From Panopea generosa (taxonomy: Eukaryota; Mollusca; Bivalvia; Adapedonta; Hiatellidae): a stretch of 64,000 nucleotides of DNA. Below, in pieces: positions 53,201-62,933 of this stretch. A program made the position numbers and the translations under genes. The notes beneath the pieces were generated by a model. That model did not search any database. It was given only the letters and a program-made list of their open reading frames with translations, and was not told where the DNA came from. The stretch spans positions 84,414,056 through 84,478,055 of the forward strand of contig CM055899.1 in the NCBI GenBank assembly GCA_029582155.1, in the 5' to 3' direction. Within the stretch, counting starts at the first letter, position 1, and every line of letters begins with the position of its first letter.

Positions 53201-56200
53201 GTACATAAGGTATGACAAAAGAATAGGAATACAATGGCTCTTGTATGTCACAAGAAGCAGCTCAGTGAGTATTGCTGGAACTTGTCATCATGCAAATGCT
53301 TTGGTTTAAATCTGGAACTTGTCATCATGCAAGTGCTGTGGTTTAAATCCGGAACTTGTCATCATACAAATGCTGTGGTTTAAATCTGGATCTTGTCATC
53401 ATGCAAGTGCTGTGGTTTAAATCTGGAACTTGTCATCATGCAATGCTGTGGTTTAAATCTGGAACTTGTCATCATGCAAGTGCTGTCGTTTAAATCTGGA
53501 ACTTGTCATCATGCTAGTGCTGTGGTCTAAATCTAGAACTTGTCATCATGCAAGTGCTGTCGTTTAAATCTGGAACTTGTCATCATGCTAGTGCTGTGGT
53601 CTAAATCTGGAACTTGTCATCATGCAAGTGCTGTGGTGTAAATATGGAACTTGTCATCATGCAAATGCCGTGGTTTAAATTTGGAAATTGTCATCTTGCA
53701 AATGCTGTGGTTTAAATCTGGAACTTCTCATCATGCAAATGATGTGGTTTAAATTTGGAAATTGTCATGCAAATGCTGTGGTTAAATCTGGAACTTTTCA
53801 TCATACAAGTGCTGTGGTTTAAATTTGGAACTTGTCATGCAAGTGCTGTGGGTTAAATCTGGAATTTGTATGCAAGTGCTGTGGTTTAAATCTGGAACTT
53901 GTCATCATGCAGGTGTAGTGGTTTAAATCTGGAAATTGTCGTCATGCAAGTGCTGTGGTTTAAATCTAGAACTTGTCATCATGCAAGTGCTGTGGTTTAA
54001 ATCTGGAACTTGTCATCATGCAAATGCTGTGGTTTAAATCTGGAACTTGTCATCATGCAAATGTAGTGGTTTAATTTGGAACTTGTCATCATGCAAGTGC
54101 TGTGGTTTAAATCTGGAACTTGTTATCATACAAATGCTGTGGTTTAAATCTTGAATTTGTTGTCATGCAAATGCTGTGGTTTAAATCTGGAACTTGTCAA
54201 CATGCAAATGCTGTGGTTTAAATCTGGAACTTGTCATCATGCAAATGCTGTGATTTCAGTCTGGAACTTGTCTTCATGCAAGTGTTGTAGTTTTAATCTG
54301 GAACTTGTCATCATGGAAGTGCTGTGGTTTAAATCTGGAACATGTCGTTATGAAAGTGTTGTGGTTTAAATCTGGAATTTGTAGTCATGCAAGTGCTGTG
54401 GTTTAGATCTGAATCTTGTCATAATGCAAGTGTTGTTGTTTAAATCTGGAACTTGTCGTGCAAGTGTAGTGGTTTATATCTGGAACTTGTTGTTATGCAA
54501 GTGTTGTGGTTTAAATCTGGAACATGTTGTCATGCAAGTGTTGTAGTTTAAATCTGGAGCTTGTCATACAAGTGTTGTAGTTTAAATCTGGATCTTGTCA
54601 TACAAGTATCATGGTTTAAATCTTAAACTTTTCGTTATGCAAGCGTTGTGATTTAAATCTTGAACTTGTCATCATGCAAGTGCTGTGGTTTTATATCTTG
54701 AGCTTGTCATCATGCAAGTGTTGTTGTTTAAAACTGGAACTTGTGGTGCAAGTGTAGTGGTTTATATCTGGAACTTGTTGTTATGCAAGTGTTGTGGTTT
54801 AAGTCTTGAACTTGTTGTCATGCAAGTGTTGTAGTTTAAATCTGGAGCTTGTCATACAAGTGTTGTAGTTTAAATCTGGAACTTGTCATGCAAGTATTAT
54901 GGTTTATATCTTAAACTTTTCGTTATGCAAGCGTTGTGATTTAAATCTTTAACTTGTCATCATGCAAGTGCTGTGGTTATATATCTTGAGCTTGTCATCA
55001 TACAAATGCTGTGGTTTAAATCTGGATCTTGTCATCATACAAATGCTGTGGTTTAAATCTGGATCTTGTCATCATGCAAGTGCTGTGGTTTAAATCTGGA
55101 ACTTGTCATCATGCAATGCTGTGGTTTAAATCTGGAACTTGTCATCATGCAAGTGCTGTCGTTTAAATCTGGAACTTGTCATCATGCTAGTGCTGTGGTC
55201 TAAATCTAGAACTTGTCATCATGCAAGTGCTGTCGTTTAAATCTGGAACTTGTCATCATGCTAGTGCTGTGGTCAAAATCTGGAACTTGTCATCATGCAA
55301 GTGCTGTGGTGTAAATATGGAACTTGTCATCATGCAAATGCTGTGGTTTAAATTTGGAAATTGTCATCTTGCAAATGCTGTGGTTTAAATCTGGAACTTC
55401 TCATCATGCAAATGATGTGGTTTAAATTTGGAAATTGTCATGCAAATGCTGTGGTTAAATCTGGAACTTTTCATCATACAAGTGCTGTGGTTTAAATTTG
55501 GAACTTGTCATGCAAGTGCTGTGGGTTAAATCTGGAATTTGTATGCAAGTGCTGTGGTTTAAATCTGGAACTTGTCATCATGCAGGTGTAGTGGTTTAAA
55601 TCTGGAAATTGTCGTCATGCAAGTGCTGTGGTTTAAATCTAGAACTTGTCATCATGCAAGTGCTGTGGTTTAAATCTGGAACTTGTCATCATGCAAATGC
55701 TGTGGTTTAAATCTGGAACTTGTCATCATGCAAATGTAGTGGTTTAATCTGGAACTTGTCATCATGCAAGTGCTGTGGTTTAAATCTGGAACTTGTTATC
55801 ATACAAATGCTGTGGTTTAAATCTTGAATTTGTTGTCATGCAAATGCTGTGGTTTAAATCTGGAACTTGTCAACATGCAAATGCTGTGGTTTAAATCTGG
55901 AACTTGTCATCATGCAAATGCTGTGATTTCAGTCTGGAACTTGTCTTCATGCAAGTGTTGTAGTTTTAATCTGGAACTTGTCATCATGGAAGTGCTGTGG
56001 TTTAAATCTGGAACATGTCGTTATGAAAGTGTTGTGGTTTAAATCTGGAATTTGTAGTCATGCAAGTGCTGTGGTTTAGATCTGAATCTTGTCATAATGC
56101 AAGTGTTGTGGTTTAAATCTGGAACTTGTCATCATGCAAGTGTTGTTGTTTAAATCTGGAACTTGTCGTGCAAGTGTAGTGGTTTATATCTGGAACTTGT

Positions 56201-59200
56201 TGTTATGCAAGTGTTGTGGTTTAAATCTGGAACATGTTGTCATGCAAGTGTTGTAGTTTAAATCTGGAGCTTGTCATACAAGTGTTGTAGTTTAAATCTG
56301 GATCTTGTCATACAAGTATTATGGTTTAAATCTTAAACTTTTCGTTATGCAAGCGTTGTGATTTAAATCTTGAACTTGTCATCATGCAAGTGCTGTGGTT
56401 TTATATCTTGAGCTTGTCATCATGCAAGTGTTGTTGTTTAAAACTGGAACTTGTGGTGCAAGTGTAGTGGTTTATATCTGGAACTTGTTGTTATGCAAGT
56501 GTTGTGGTTTAAGTCTTGAACTTGTTGTCATGCAAGTGTTGTAGTTTAAATCTGGAGCTTGTCATACAAGTGTTGTAGTTTAAATCTGGAACTTGTCATG
56601 CAAGTATTATGGTTTATATCTTAAACTTTTCGTTATGCAAGCGTTGTGATTTAAATCTTTAACTTGTCATCATGCAAGTGCTGTGGTTATATATCTTGAG
56701 CTTGTCATCATGCAAGTGTTGTTGTTTAAATCTTGAACTTGTCATGCAAGTTCTGTAGTTTAAATCTTGAACTTGTCATCATGCAAGTGTTGTGGTTTAA
56801 ATCTGGAACTTGTCATCATGCAAATGCTGTGGTTTAAATCTGGAACTTGTTGTCATGCAAAAGCTGTGGATTAAATCTGGAACTTGTCATCATGCAAGTG
56901 TTGTGGTTTAAATCTGGAACTTGTCATCATGCTAGTGCTGTGGTCTAAATCTGGAACTTGTCATCATGCAAGTGCTGTGGTGTAAATATGGAACTTGTCA
57001 TCATGCAAATGCTGTGGTTAAAATCTGGAACTTGTCGTCATGCAAATGTAGTGGTTTATATCTGGAACTGGTCATCATGAGAGTGCTTTGATTTAAATCT
57101 TGAACTTTTCATCAGGCAAATGCTGTGGTTCAAATCTGGAACTTGTCATCTTGCAAATGCTGTGGTTTAAATCTGGAACTTGTTGTCATGCAAATGATGC
57201 GGTTTAAATTTGGAAATTGTCATCATGCAAATGCTGTGGTTAAATCTGGAACTTTTCATCATACAAGTGCTGTGGTTTAAATTTGGAACTTGTCATGCAA
57301 GTGCTGTGGGTTAAATCTGGAATTTGTATGCAAGTGCTGTGGATTAAATCTGGAACTTGTCGTCATGCAAGTGCTGTGGTTTAAATCTTGAACTTGTCAT
57401 CATGCAAGTGTAGTGGTTTAAATCTGGAACTTGTCATCATACAAATGCTGTGGTTTAAATCTAGAACTTGTCATCATGCAAATGCTGTGGTTTAAATCTG
57501 GAACTTGTCGTCATGCAAATGTAGTGGTTTAATCTGGAACTTGTCATCATGCAAGTGCTGTGGTTTAAATCTGGAACTTGTCATCATACAAATGCTGTGG
57601 TTTAAATCTTGAATTTGTTGTCATGCATATGCTGTGGTTTAAATCTGGAACTTGTCATTATGCAAGTGTTTTGGTTTAAATCTGGAACTTGTCAACATGC
57701 AAATGCTGTGGTTTAAATCTGGAACTTGTCATCATGCAAATGCTGTGATTTCAGTCTGGAACTTGTCGTCATGCAAGTGTTGTAGTTTTAATCTGGAACT
57801 TGTCATCATGGAAGTGCTGTGGTTTAAATCTGGAACATGTCGTTATGAAAGTGTTGTGGTTTAAATCTGGAATTTGTAGTCATGCAAGTGCTGTGGTTTA
57901 GATCTGAATCTTGTTGCCATGCAATTATTGTGGTTCAAATCTGGAAATTGTCATCATGCAAGTGTTGTTGTTTAAATCTGGAACTTGTCGTGCAAGTGTA
58001 GTGGTTTATATCTGGAACTTGTTATTATGCAAGTGTTGTGGTTTAAATCTTGAACTTGTTGTCATGCAAGTGTTGTGGTTTAAATCTGGAGCTTGTCATA
58101 CAAGTGTTGTAGTTTAAATTTGGAACTTGTCATGCAAGTATTATGGTTTAAATCTTAAACTTTTCGTTATGCAAGCGTTGTGATTTAAATCTTGAACTTG
58201 TCATCATGCAAGTGCTGTGGTTTTATATCTTGAGCTTGTCATCATGCAAGTGTTGTTGTTTAAATCTGGAACTTGTCGTGCAAGTGTAGTGGTGTATATC
58301 TGGAACTTGTTATGCAAGTGTTGTGGTTTAAATCTGGAACGTGTTGTCATGCAAGTGTTGTAGTTTAAATCTGGAGCTTGTCATACAAGTGTTGTAGTTT
58401 AAATCTGGATCTTGTCATGCAAGTATTATGGTTTAAATCTTAAACTTTTTGTTATTCAAGTGTTGTGATTTAAATCTTGAACTTGTCATCATGCAAGTGC
58501 TGTGGTTTTATATCTTGAGCTTGTCATCATGCAAGTGTTGTTGTTTAAAACTGGAACTTGTCGTGCAAGTGTAGTGGTTTATATCTGGAACTTGTTGTCA
58601 TGCAAGTGTTGTGGTTTAAATCTTGAACTTGTTGTCATGCAAGTGTTGTAGTTTAAATCTGGAGCTTGTCATACAAGTGTTGTAGTTTAAATCTGGAACT
58701 TGTCATGCAAGTATTATGGTTTAAATCTTAAACTTTTCGTTATGCAAGCGTTGTGATTTAAATCTTGAACTTGTCATCATGCAAGTGCTGTGGTTATATA
58801 TCTTGAGCTTGTCATCATGCAAGTGTTGTTGTTTAAATCTGGAACTTGTGGTGCAAGTGTAGTGGTTTATATCTGGAACTTGTTGTCATGCAAGTGTTGT
58901 AGTTTAAATCTGGAGCTTGTCATACAAGTGTTGTTGTTTAAATCTGGAACTTGTCATGCAAGTATTATGGTTTAAATCTTAAACTTTTCATTATGCAAGC
59001 GTTGTGATTTAAATTTTGAACTTGTCATGCAAGTGCTGTGGTTTAAATCTGGAACTTGTCATCATGCAAGTGTTATGGTTTAATCTTGAACTTGTCATCA
59101 TGCAAATGCTGTGGTTTAAATCTGGAACTTGTCATCATGCAAGTGCTGTGGTGTAATCTGGAACTAGTCATTATGCAAGTGTTGTGGTTTAAATCTGGAA

Positions 59201-62200
59201 CTTGTCATCATGCAAATGCTGTGGTTTAAATCTGGAACTTGTTGTCATGCAAAAGCTGTGGATTAAATCTGGAACTTGTCATCATGCAAGTGTTGTGGTT
59301 TAAATCTGGAACATGTCGTTATGAAAGTGTTGTGGTTTAAATCTGGAATTTGTAGTCATGCAAGTGCTGTGGTTTAGATCTGAATCTTGTTGCCATGCAA
59401 TTATTGTGGTTCAAATCTGGAAATTGTCATCATGCAAGTGTTGTTGTTTAAATCTGGAACTTGTCGTGCAAGTGTAGTGGTTTATCTCTGGAACTTGTTG
59501 TTATGCAAGTGTTGTGGTTTAAATCTGGAACTTGTTGTCATGCAAGTGTTGTAGTTTAAATCTGGAGCTTGTCATACAAGTGTTGTAGTTTAAATTTGGA
59601 ACTTGTCATGCAAGTATTATGGTTTAAATCTTAAACTTTTCGTTATGCAAGCGTTGTGATTTAAATCTTGAACTTGTCATCATGCAAGTGCTGTGGTTTT
59701 ATATCTTGAGCTTGTCATCATGCAAGTGTTGTTGTTTAAATCTGGAACTTGTCGTGCAAGTGTAGTGGTTTATATCTGGAACTTGTTGTTATGCAAGTGT
59801 TGTGGTTTAAATCTGGAACGTGTTGTCATGCAAGTGTTGTAGTTTAAATCTGGAGCTTGTCATACAAGTGTTGTAGTTTAAATCTGGAACTTGTCATGCA
59901 AGTATTATGGTTTAAAGCTTAAACTTTTCGTTATGCAAGCGTTGTGATTTAAATCTGGAACTTGTCATCATGCAAGTGCTGTGGTTTTATATCTTGAGCT
60001 TGTCATCATGCAAGTGTTGTTGTTTAAAACTGGAACTTGTCGTGCAAGTGTAGTGGTTTATATCTGGAACTTGTTGTTATGCAAGTGTTGTGGTTTAAAT
60101 CTTGAACTTGTTGTCATGCAAGTGTTGTAGTTTAAATCTGGAACTTGTCATGCAAGTATTATGGTTTAAATCTTAAACTTTTCATGATGCAAGCGTTGTG
60201 ATTTAAATCTTGAACTTGTCATCATGCAAGTGTTGTTGTTTAAATTTGGAACTTGTCATGCAAGTGTAGTGGTTTATATCTGGAATTTGTTGCCAAGCAA
60301 GTGTTGTAGTTTAAATCTGGAGCTTGTCATACAAGTGTTGTAGTTTAAATCTGGAACTTGTCATGCAAGTATTATGGTTTAAATCTTAAACTTTTCATCA
60401 TGCAGGTGTAGTGGTTTAATCTTGAACTTGTCATCATGCAAGTGCTGTCGTTTAAATCTGGAACTTGTCATCATGCAAGTGTTATGGTTTAATCTTGAAC
60501 TTGTCATCATGCAAGTGTTGTGGTTTAAATCTGTAACTTGTCATCATGCAAGTGCTGTGGTGTAAATCTGGAACTAGTCATTATGCAAGTGTTGTGGTTT
60601 AAATCTGGAACTTGTCATCATGCAAATGCTGTGGTTTAAATCTGGAACTTGTTGTCATGCAAAAGCTGTGGATTAAATCTGGAACTTGTCATTATGCAAG
60701 TGTTGTGGTTTAAATCTGGAACTTGTCATGCAAGTGTAGTAGTTTAAATCTGGAACTTGTCGTCATGCAAGTGCTGTGGTTTAAATCTGGAACTTGTCAT
60801 TATGGAAGTGTAGTGGTTTAAATCTGGAACTTGTCATTATACAAATGCTGTGGTTTAAATCTGGAACTTGTCATTATGCAAGTGGTGTGGTTTAAATCTG
60901 GAACTTGTCGTCATGCAAAAGTTGTGGTTTAAATCTGGAACTTGTCATCATGCAAGTGCTGTGGTTTAAATCTTGAACTTGTCATCATGCAAGTGTTGTG
61001 GTTTAAATCTGGAACTTGTTATGCAAGTGCTGTGGTTTAAATCTGGAACTTGTCATCATGCAAGTGCTGTGGTTTAAATCTGGAACTTGTCGTCATGCAA
61101 ATGTAGTGGTTTAAATCTGGAACTTGTCATCATGCTGTTTTGGAGAAACTATTACATTATTTTGCCGTTTTAAATTATATGCATTAAACCGCAAAGCCAA
61201 TGTCTTGATTGAAACAGCAACATTGTCAACATACTAAATGAGTGCATGCATTTCTATCTTACTGTAAACAGGGTCCTCCCTGGCCGAGTGGTCTAAGTTG
61301 CCGCCTCAATATCACTTTCCTCTCACCACTAAGGTTGAGTCGAGTCCTACTCACTCCAAAATCTTTATGTGATAAAGTTTCCAATTACTTGCGGAAGGAA
61401 GGTGGTTCTACTCAGTCTTAGGTCTTCCTCCACCAGTAAAACTGAATATGCCATATATAACCTCAAATGTGTTGAAAATGACGTTAAACCCCATTCAAAA
61501 AACAAAAACAAAAACTTACTGTAAACGTCACATGAATCTCATGACAATAAGACTTTGTACTAACAAAACAAGATCGTGCAACCAATGAAATGCAAACTGG
61601 TTCTTTTGTAAATATTGTCAGTTGTCTTTTCTTTATAAATGGAGAGTGAGTTTACACTCTTTTTTTTTTTCCTTGGTTTCATACAATCTTTTTGTTTTAA
61701 TATGCTGTTTAACTTTCGTTTCTTCATCATTTTTCTTAAAAACTGTACATTACATGTACATAGACACTTCCAACTGCTTTTTATACTGGTATTCTTCCAA
61801 ATATATTCTCTTCATCTTTACAACATGACGAGCCCTTCCACTAAAACCAGTATATACACCTGAAATGCCCTTTACTTACCAGTATATATAGAGAATACCA
61901 TGCTAGTGCCTGATAGGTGAGGGTTACTTTTTTTTTTAAGCCAAGTCTGATAAACTTATCAGGCACTGTCATGGTATTCCATTTATCATGTCATAATTTG
62001 CATGTTTTATTTTTTTATGCCCCACCCCACCACAATTTTTTGGGGTAGCGTATAGTAATCGCTGCCCCTGTCTGTCCATCCAGTATTTCATGGCTGGCCT
62101 GTAACTTTGCTATGCATAAATGGATTTTGATAGTACTTGCTACAAATGATCAACATAACATGACGACATTTCATGCTTTACATCAAGACTTCCACTTCAA

Positions 62201-62933
62201 AGGTCAAGGTCACAATTTAACTTTGTTTGATGACACTTTCAGTCTGATTGAGATTTCTTGTCCAGTCTGTAACTTTGTCACCTATGGATGAATTTCAAAA
62301 ACACTTGGCTCAATTCATCAGTATGACATGATGACATGTCATGTGTAAAAGCCACATGCGTACCTCAAAGGTCAAGGTCACACTGAGTTTGTTTGACAAC
62401 ACTTTCAGTCTGTAACTTTTTCACATATGGACAAATTTCAAAAACACTTGCCGCAGTTGATTAGAATGACATAAGTTAGTCTCACATGTAAGACATGTAG
62501 TTCCAATTATTGATGAAATTTAAGCAAACAAATTTAAACTAGTTTTTCATGAAAACTATTTGACTCAGTTATAATTATTAGTTTGTATTTATTGACATAA
62601 TTAACAATTATCATCGGTTGACAAAGGGGGTTTAATTCAATTCAAAAATAATGAAGTCATCAATTTGTGTGTTGCTACAAGATAAACTTCCCCTGCCAAT
62701 AAAACAGAAATCTGTTTAATTTCTTACACCCACTTTGTCAGGTAGAAAAATACATGTTGATATGATATAAATGTAAGTGTATGTATATAGGTGGCATGGT
62801 TAGACAAGATTGATCGTCGCTACGCGTTTATTAAACGGACACTGGTGGACTTTGAGGAGAAATTTGGTCACCTTTTTCCAGTTGACTGGGAAGTCAGTGA
62901 GAGAATCTGCATCGAGTTCTGTGATATAACAAG
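38171..62933 (+). CDS. VPS53: VPS53 ortholog, GARP/EARP complex subunit (gene span, first 8 exons)
   Basis: Gene-level entry; the exons are listed separately. Eight plus-strand exons with GT-AG junctions and consistent phases give 328 codons plus 2 nt, matching the Vps53 N-terminal domain from the start codon. Key stretches are [69 protein letters not shown] and [14 protein letters not shown]. Known role: Vps51-54 form the GARP tether at the trans-Golgi for endosome-to-Golgi retrograde vesicles, and Vps53 is shared with EARP. The protein is usually 700-830 residues, so more than half lies beyond the window. The introns are swollen by tandem arrays: intron 5 (5.5 kb), intron 6 (2.5 kb) and intron 7 (9.7 kb). 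Confidence 0.94.
38270..40217. other. VPS53 intron 1
   Basis: AT-rich. Holds the 190-bp MITE at 39638 and a dispersed repeat with AGCGCTTGAATTCTTT / TTAGCGCTTGCATTCCTT strings at about 39170 and 39418. Nothing else recognised. Confidence 0.6.
39638..39827. mobile_element. 190-bp MITE with ~35-bp imperfect TIRs
   Basis: Left CAAGGCCTCGAGGTTATAAA and TATTTTTCATGCTCAA; right end reverse-complements to CAGGGTCTGGGATTATAAAT and ATTTTTTCCATGCTCAA. The CAGGG-like end suggests a hAT-derived MITE, but the 8-bp flanks (aatttaag / attgttta) do not match well. In VPS53 intron 1. Confidence 0.65.
40218..40348 (+). CDS. VPS53: VPS53 exon 2
   Basis: 131 nt, phase 0 to 2. Encodes [18 protein letters not shown] then [20 protein letters not shown] and IRYKI. 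This is the most conserved Vps53 N-terminal stretch. Acceptor ATTGCAG, donor GTAGGT. Confidence 0.96.
41057..41210 (+). CDS. VPS53: VPS53 exon 3
   Basis: 154 nt, phase 2 to 0. Encodes [18 protein letters not shown] then [19 protein letters not shown] and [14 protein letters not shown]: the start of the coiled-coil region. Acceptor TTATCAG, donor GTAATA. Confidence 0.96.
41250..41525 (+). mobile_element. tRNA-derived SINE, family 3 (partial)
   Basis: GTTGTGGGTTTGAGCCTTAC (B box), GAGAAAGTTTGCCAGTTACT, GTCTTCCTCCACCAATAAAA and the 3' CCCCATCCAAAAACAAAC. Head damaged. Confidence 0.75.
41962..42077 (+). CDS. VPS53: VPS53 exon 4
   Basis: 116 nt, phase 0 to 2. Encodes [18 protein letters not shown] then [20 protein letters not shown], a nearly invariant Vps53 stretch in the coiled coil that mediates complex assembly. 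Acceptor ATCCAG, donor GTAAGT. Too short to stand out as an open frame. Confidence 0.95.
42230..43263. repeat. 43-bp tandem array in VPS53 intron 4
   Basis: About 24 units of GTACTGAGTGAATGTTCCCG then AGTCCATGTCCTGGGTAGAACAT. Because 43 is not a multiple of 3 and units lack stops on the minus strand, three overlapping frames of 216-254 codons stay open; they are artefacts. The flanks resemble those of the 34-bp array at 51100-52670. Confidence 0.93.
43408..43697 (+). mobile_element. tRNA-derived SINE, family 1 (degenerate)
   Basis: Head CCTTGTTAGCTCAGTCAGTA and body GATTGATATGTGACATTCCG, ending in an A-rich tail. More diverged than the 31807 and 45429 copies. Confidence 0.8.
44551..44627 (+). 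repeat. Decayed duplicate of the VPS53 exon 5 acceptor
   Basis: CCCCAAGTGTTATGTATG...TTTCAG then CTCTCTAACTGGTAGAAG, aligned with CCTCCAAGTGTTTATG...TTGCAG then CTCCCTGACCAGGAGAAG of the true exon, about 77 bp apart. The copy keeps AG and the phase (N-S-L-T-G-R-R-Q-F) and then reaches TGA. It has no donor. Confidence 0.85.
44665..44784 (+). CDS. VPS53: VPS53 exon 5
   Basis: 120 nt, phase 2 to 2. Encodes [18 protein letters not shown] then [21 protein letters not shown]. Acceptor GATTGCAG, donor GTAAAT. A decayed copy of the acceptor plus the first ~33 exonic bases lies just upstream at 44551-44619. Confidence 0.95.
45055..45253. mobile_element. 199-bp long-TIR MITE, copy B
   Basis: Left end GGCTTCTGTTTCACCAACAT; right end reverse-complements to GGCTCCTGTTTCACCAACAT, with pairing continuing through the ACTTAA(A/T)TACTTAAAAACTTAA block. 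It is more symmetric than copy A and so may be younger. Confidence 0.85.
45429..45716 (-). mobile_element. tRNA-derived SINE, family 1 (full length)
   Basis: Reverse-oriented copy: (TGAT)n tail at 45429, body, and a head reading GCCCAATTAGCTCAGTCTGT ... GGGGTCGTGAGTTCGAATCT. Better B box than the 31807 copy. In VPS53 intron 5, a few hundred bases before the 124-bp array. Confidence 0.88.
46063..50332. repeat. 124-bp satellite amplifying the VPS53 exon 6 acceptor
   Basis: About 34 units, mostly 124 bp, upstream of the true exon 6. Each carries a full 3' splice site (GTTAATATTGTATTTCAG) followed by the first ~50 exonic bases, then diverges to GATTGGTGATATACATG. Three units (about 47366, 47994 and 48499) have an extra GATTTCAA after the AG, and two (49112, 49464) have lost part of the polypyrimidine tract. 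The block 46374-46745 is repeated almost exactly at 46746-47117, a 372-bp higher-order repeat. Confidence 0.96.
50333..50411 (+). CDS. VPS53: VPS53 exon 6 (true copy, last unit of the 124-bp array)
   Basis: 79 nt, phase 2 to 0. Encodes [18 protein letters not shown] then AFQGSGAK. Acceptor TATTTCAG, donor GTACAA. Only this last copy continues GAAGAGGCC into AFQGSGAK and reaches a proper donor; the 34 upstream copies change to GATTGG and a stop. Confidence 0.94.
50535..50795 (-). mobile_element. tRNA-derived SINE, family 3
   Basis: Reverse copy right after VPS53 exon 6: TTTATTGGTGAAGGAAGACC, TGGTTCGAACCCACGGCCTC, and GACCACTCGGCCATGGAGGA. Head and body are both complete. Confidence 0.83.
51085..52675. 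repeat. 34-bp tandem array in VPS53 intron 6
   Basis: About 46 units of GTATTATGATACCTGGGTAA then TACCAGTCCCGAGT, with moderate divergence. Left flank (AGTTTATATGAACCTCTC) and right flank (GGCATCAGGTGGAG...CATCTGGCATGA) resemble those of the 42230-43263 array. Confidence 0.93.
52902..53045 (+). CDS. VPS53: VPS53 exon 7
   Basis: 144 nt, 48 codons, phase 0 to 0. Encodes [18 protein letters not shown] then [19 protein letters not shown] and [11 protein letters not shown]. Acceptor CTGTAG, donor GTAAGT. It lies between the 34-bp array of intron 6 and the 37-bp array of intron 7. Confidence 0.95.
53264..61135. repeat. 37-bp satellite, ~7.9 kb, in VPS53 intron 7
   Basis: Roughly 210 units of TGTGGTTTAAATCTGGAACT then TGTCATCATGCAAGTGC with frequent 3- to 6-bp deletions. 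Many units contain ATGCAAAT. Higher-order copies are clear: the segment at 54151-54369 recurs exactly in translation at 55824-56042 (offset 1673) and again from about 57652. Ends just before a unique segment at 61136. Confidence 0.96.
61272..61505 (+). mobile_element. tRNA-derived SINE, family 3
   Basis: Head GTCCTCCCTGGCCGAGTGGT (a Leu/Ser-type A box) and GTTGAGTCGAGTCCTACTCA, then AAGTTTCCAATTACTTGCGG, AGGTCTTCCTCCACCAGTAA and a CATTCAAAAAACAAAAA tail. Confidence 0.82.
61894..61981. mobile_element. Short palindromic element (hairpin-forming)
   Basis: GAATACCATGCTAGTGCCTGATA and, about 35 bp on, TATCAGGCACTGTCATGGTATTCC form a ~23-bp inverted repeat with few mismatches around a T-rich loop. 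Could be a tiny MITE or a foldback remnant. Confidence 0.6.
62015..62480. repeat. Dispersed repeat with GGTCAAGGTCAC motif
   Basis: Starts ATGCCCCACCCCACCACAAT and has two diverged subunits, each with GTCTGTAACTTTGTCAC-like and AAAGGTCAAGGTCACA strings (about 62200 and 62365). Repeats of this type are common in mollusc DNA by recollection. In VPS53 intron 7. Confidence 0.65.
62791..62933 (+). CDS. VPS53: VPS53 exon 8 (last exon in window)
   Basis: 143 nt, phase 0 to 2. Encodes [18 protein letters not shown] then [19 protein letters not shown] and [10 protein letters not shown]. The following GTGAGA donor is followed by (TA)n-rich intron. No exon for the next conserved segment is seen up to 64000. 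Confidence 0.95.

Noticed and set aside
54151-58975. Repeated frames of 61-72 codons (C-C-G-L-N-L-E-L-V type)
   Set aside because: Translation of the 37-bp satellite; the repeat explains the pattern and stops recur irregularly.
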